Assembly: GCA_025363505.1 (NCBI GenBank)
Contig: JANYDV010000253.1
Coordinates: 1 to 6,037 of the forward strand
Length of the DNA stretch: 6,037 nt
Source: Bacteroidota bacterium
Lineage (GTDB): Bacteria > Bacteroidota > Ignavibacteria > Palsa-1295
Direction of reading: 5' to 3'
Positions 5,484-6,037 of the stretch are shown here, one piece after another (within the stretch, counting starts at the first letter, position 1; each line of letters starts with the position of its first letter). The position numbers and the translations under genes were made by a program. The notes beneath the pieces were generated by a model. That model worked only from the letters and a program-made list of their open reading frames with translations. It made no database searches and was not told the origin of the DNA.

Positions 5484-6037
5484 GTCGATAACCGAGGATC
5501 GGAGTGACCACACTTGCAATTTTTCTAAACCCAAGAGAGTGAATTCTACCTCTTCATCATCAATACTGCCCGAATAGACTCCGCCTGAAAGTGAGGCAAC
5601 AAACAGTTTTGCTTCAGTGCACAGCATTGATCGAACATTTTTTGGGGATTGTGATTGTAATGTCAAGACTAAATTTCCCCCGTAACGAAACACACCACGC
5701 TCACCCCCGATAAAAATTGTGGTATCGGAATGAGCAAGACACCAGAGTTGTCCGCGTTTAGCAAATGGTCGGACAATTATTTTACCATCACGATATAGCG
5801 CTCCATTTTCTGTCAGCACCAACAAACTCCCATCGGTAAGTGTATCAATATCTTTAATACTCTGAGAAAATCGTTTGTCATACCTCCAATTTTTTTCTTT
5901 TTCGTTGTACACATACAACCCATGTGATGATGCGGCAAGCAGTGTCTGTTGTTTTTTATAGTAAAATAACCGGGCGCAATATCGCGGCTCCGGTATTCCA
6001 TCATTCATTGCAGACCAATGTTCACCGCTATCGAGAC
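5481..6037 (-). CDS. Beta-propeller (BNR/Asp-box-like) protein, C-terminal part
   Basis: The gene is cut by the right edge. The frame stays open to 6035 above the Met at 6008, so that Met (in HWSAMNDG) is internal and the true start lies outside. The 184 residues visible (counted from the codon at 6035-6033) begin with LDSGEHW, an Asp-box (D-x-G-x-x-W) typical of BNR/sialidase-like and YCF48-like propellers. Four blade-like repeats follow with a strand-turn-GxY pattern: LLAASSHGLYVY (about 32-43), LLVLTENGALYR (71-82), IFIGGERGVFRY (107-118) and LFVASLSGGVYSG (144-156). Propellers of this kind mostly bind partners or ligands; an enzyme role cannot be judged. The C-terminus (RSSVID) has no T9SS sorting domain. 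Location is unknown because the N-terminus is missing. It is probably co-transcribed with the downstream exported protein. Confidence 0.85.
   Translation of the reverse strand, partial: LDSGEHWSAMNDGIPEPRYCARLFYYKKQQTLLAASSHGLYVYNEKEKNWRYDKRFSQSIKDIDTLTDGSLLVLTENGALYRDGKIIVRPFAKRGQLWCLAHSDTTIFIGGERGVFRYGGNLVLTLQSQSPKNVRSMLCTEAKLFVASLSGGVYSGSIDDEEVEFTLLGLEKLQVWSLRSSVID

Noticed and set aside
4975..5484. Open frame of 169 codons on the plus strand
   Set aside because: It is antisense to the N-terminal half of the exported protein gene and has no plausible domain. It looks like a by-product of codon usage on the other strand.
5481..6008. Met at 6008 as the start of the beta-propeller gene
   Set aside because: The frame continues upstream to the window edge and encodes an Asp-box (DSGEHW) just before this Met, so the Met is internal.

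Overview
The window looks like ordinary chromosome from a Bacteroidota or Chlorobi/Ignavibacteria/Kapabacteria-type bacterium (FCB group). Two proteins end in the beta-rich C-terminal sorting domain of the type IX secretion system (T9SS). All three complete signal peptides place a Gln directly after the predicted signal peptidase I site (A|Q), a habit of Bacteroidota exported proteins. Base composition is moderate, roughly 40-45% G+C by eye. I see no transposase, integrase, CRISPR array, phage gene or attachment site. The placement is inferred from protein features only.

Layout from left to right. (a) 1-98, minus: the first codons of a Mur ligase, best matched to the peptidoglycan-recycling ligase Mpl. 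(b) 134-171: a strong intrinsic terminator closing the next gene. (c) 191-2185, minus: a 664-aa secreted protein with a gingipain-like (C25) caspase fold whose catalytic His and Cys both appear replaced, followed by a fibronectin-III-like domain and a T9SS sorting domain. (d) 2320-2350: its upstream neighbour's terminator. (e) 2364-2762, minus: a 132-aa secreted protein that is almost only a sorting-domain-like module. (f) 2763-3017: leader and putative promoter of that small gene plus the terminator of a tRNA gene. (g) 3018-3091, minus: a CAU-anticodon tRNA (Met, or Ile2). (h) 3174-3845, plus: an alpha/beta-hydrolase of the carboxylesterase/phospholipase family, the only plus-strand gene. (i) 3811-5481, minus: an exported protein of unassigned function, predicted alpha-helical barrel plus beta-sandwich, overlapping the hydrolase gene tail to tail by 35 bp. 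(j) 5481-6037, minus: the 3' part of a beta-propeller gene with an Asp-box motif, joined to (i) by a TAATG stop/start overlap.

Two expression styles are visible. The left half holds single genes each ended by its own hairpin terminator (c, e, tRNA). The right half holds a coupled pair (j then i) that probably forms the end of an operon. Most protein genes concern the envelope or the outside of the cell: peptidoglycan recycling, T9SS-exported proteins, and an exported possible glycan-handling protein. The most notable point is the T9SS-exported C25-fold protein with a substituted catalytic dyad. No new multi-gene system is convincingly present.
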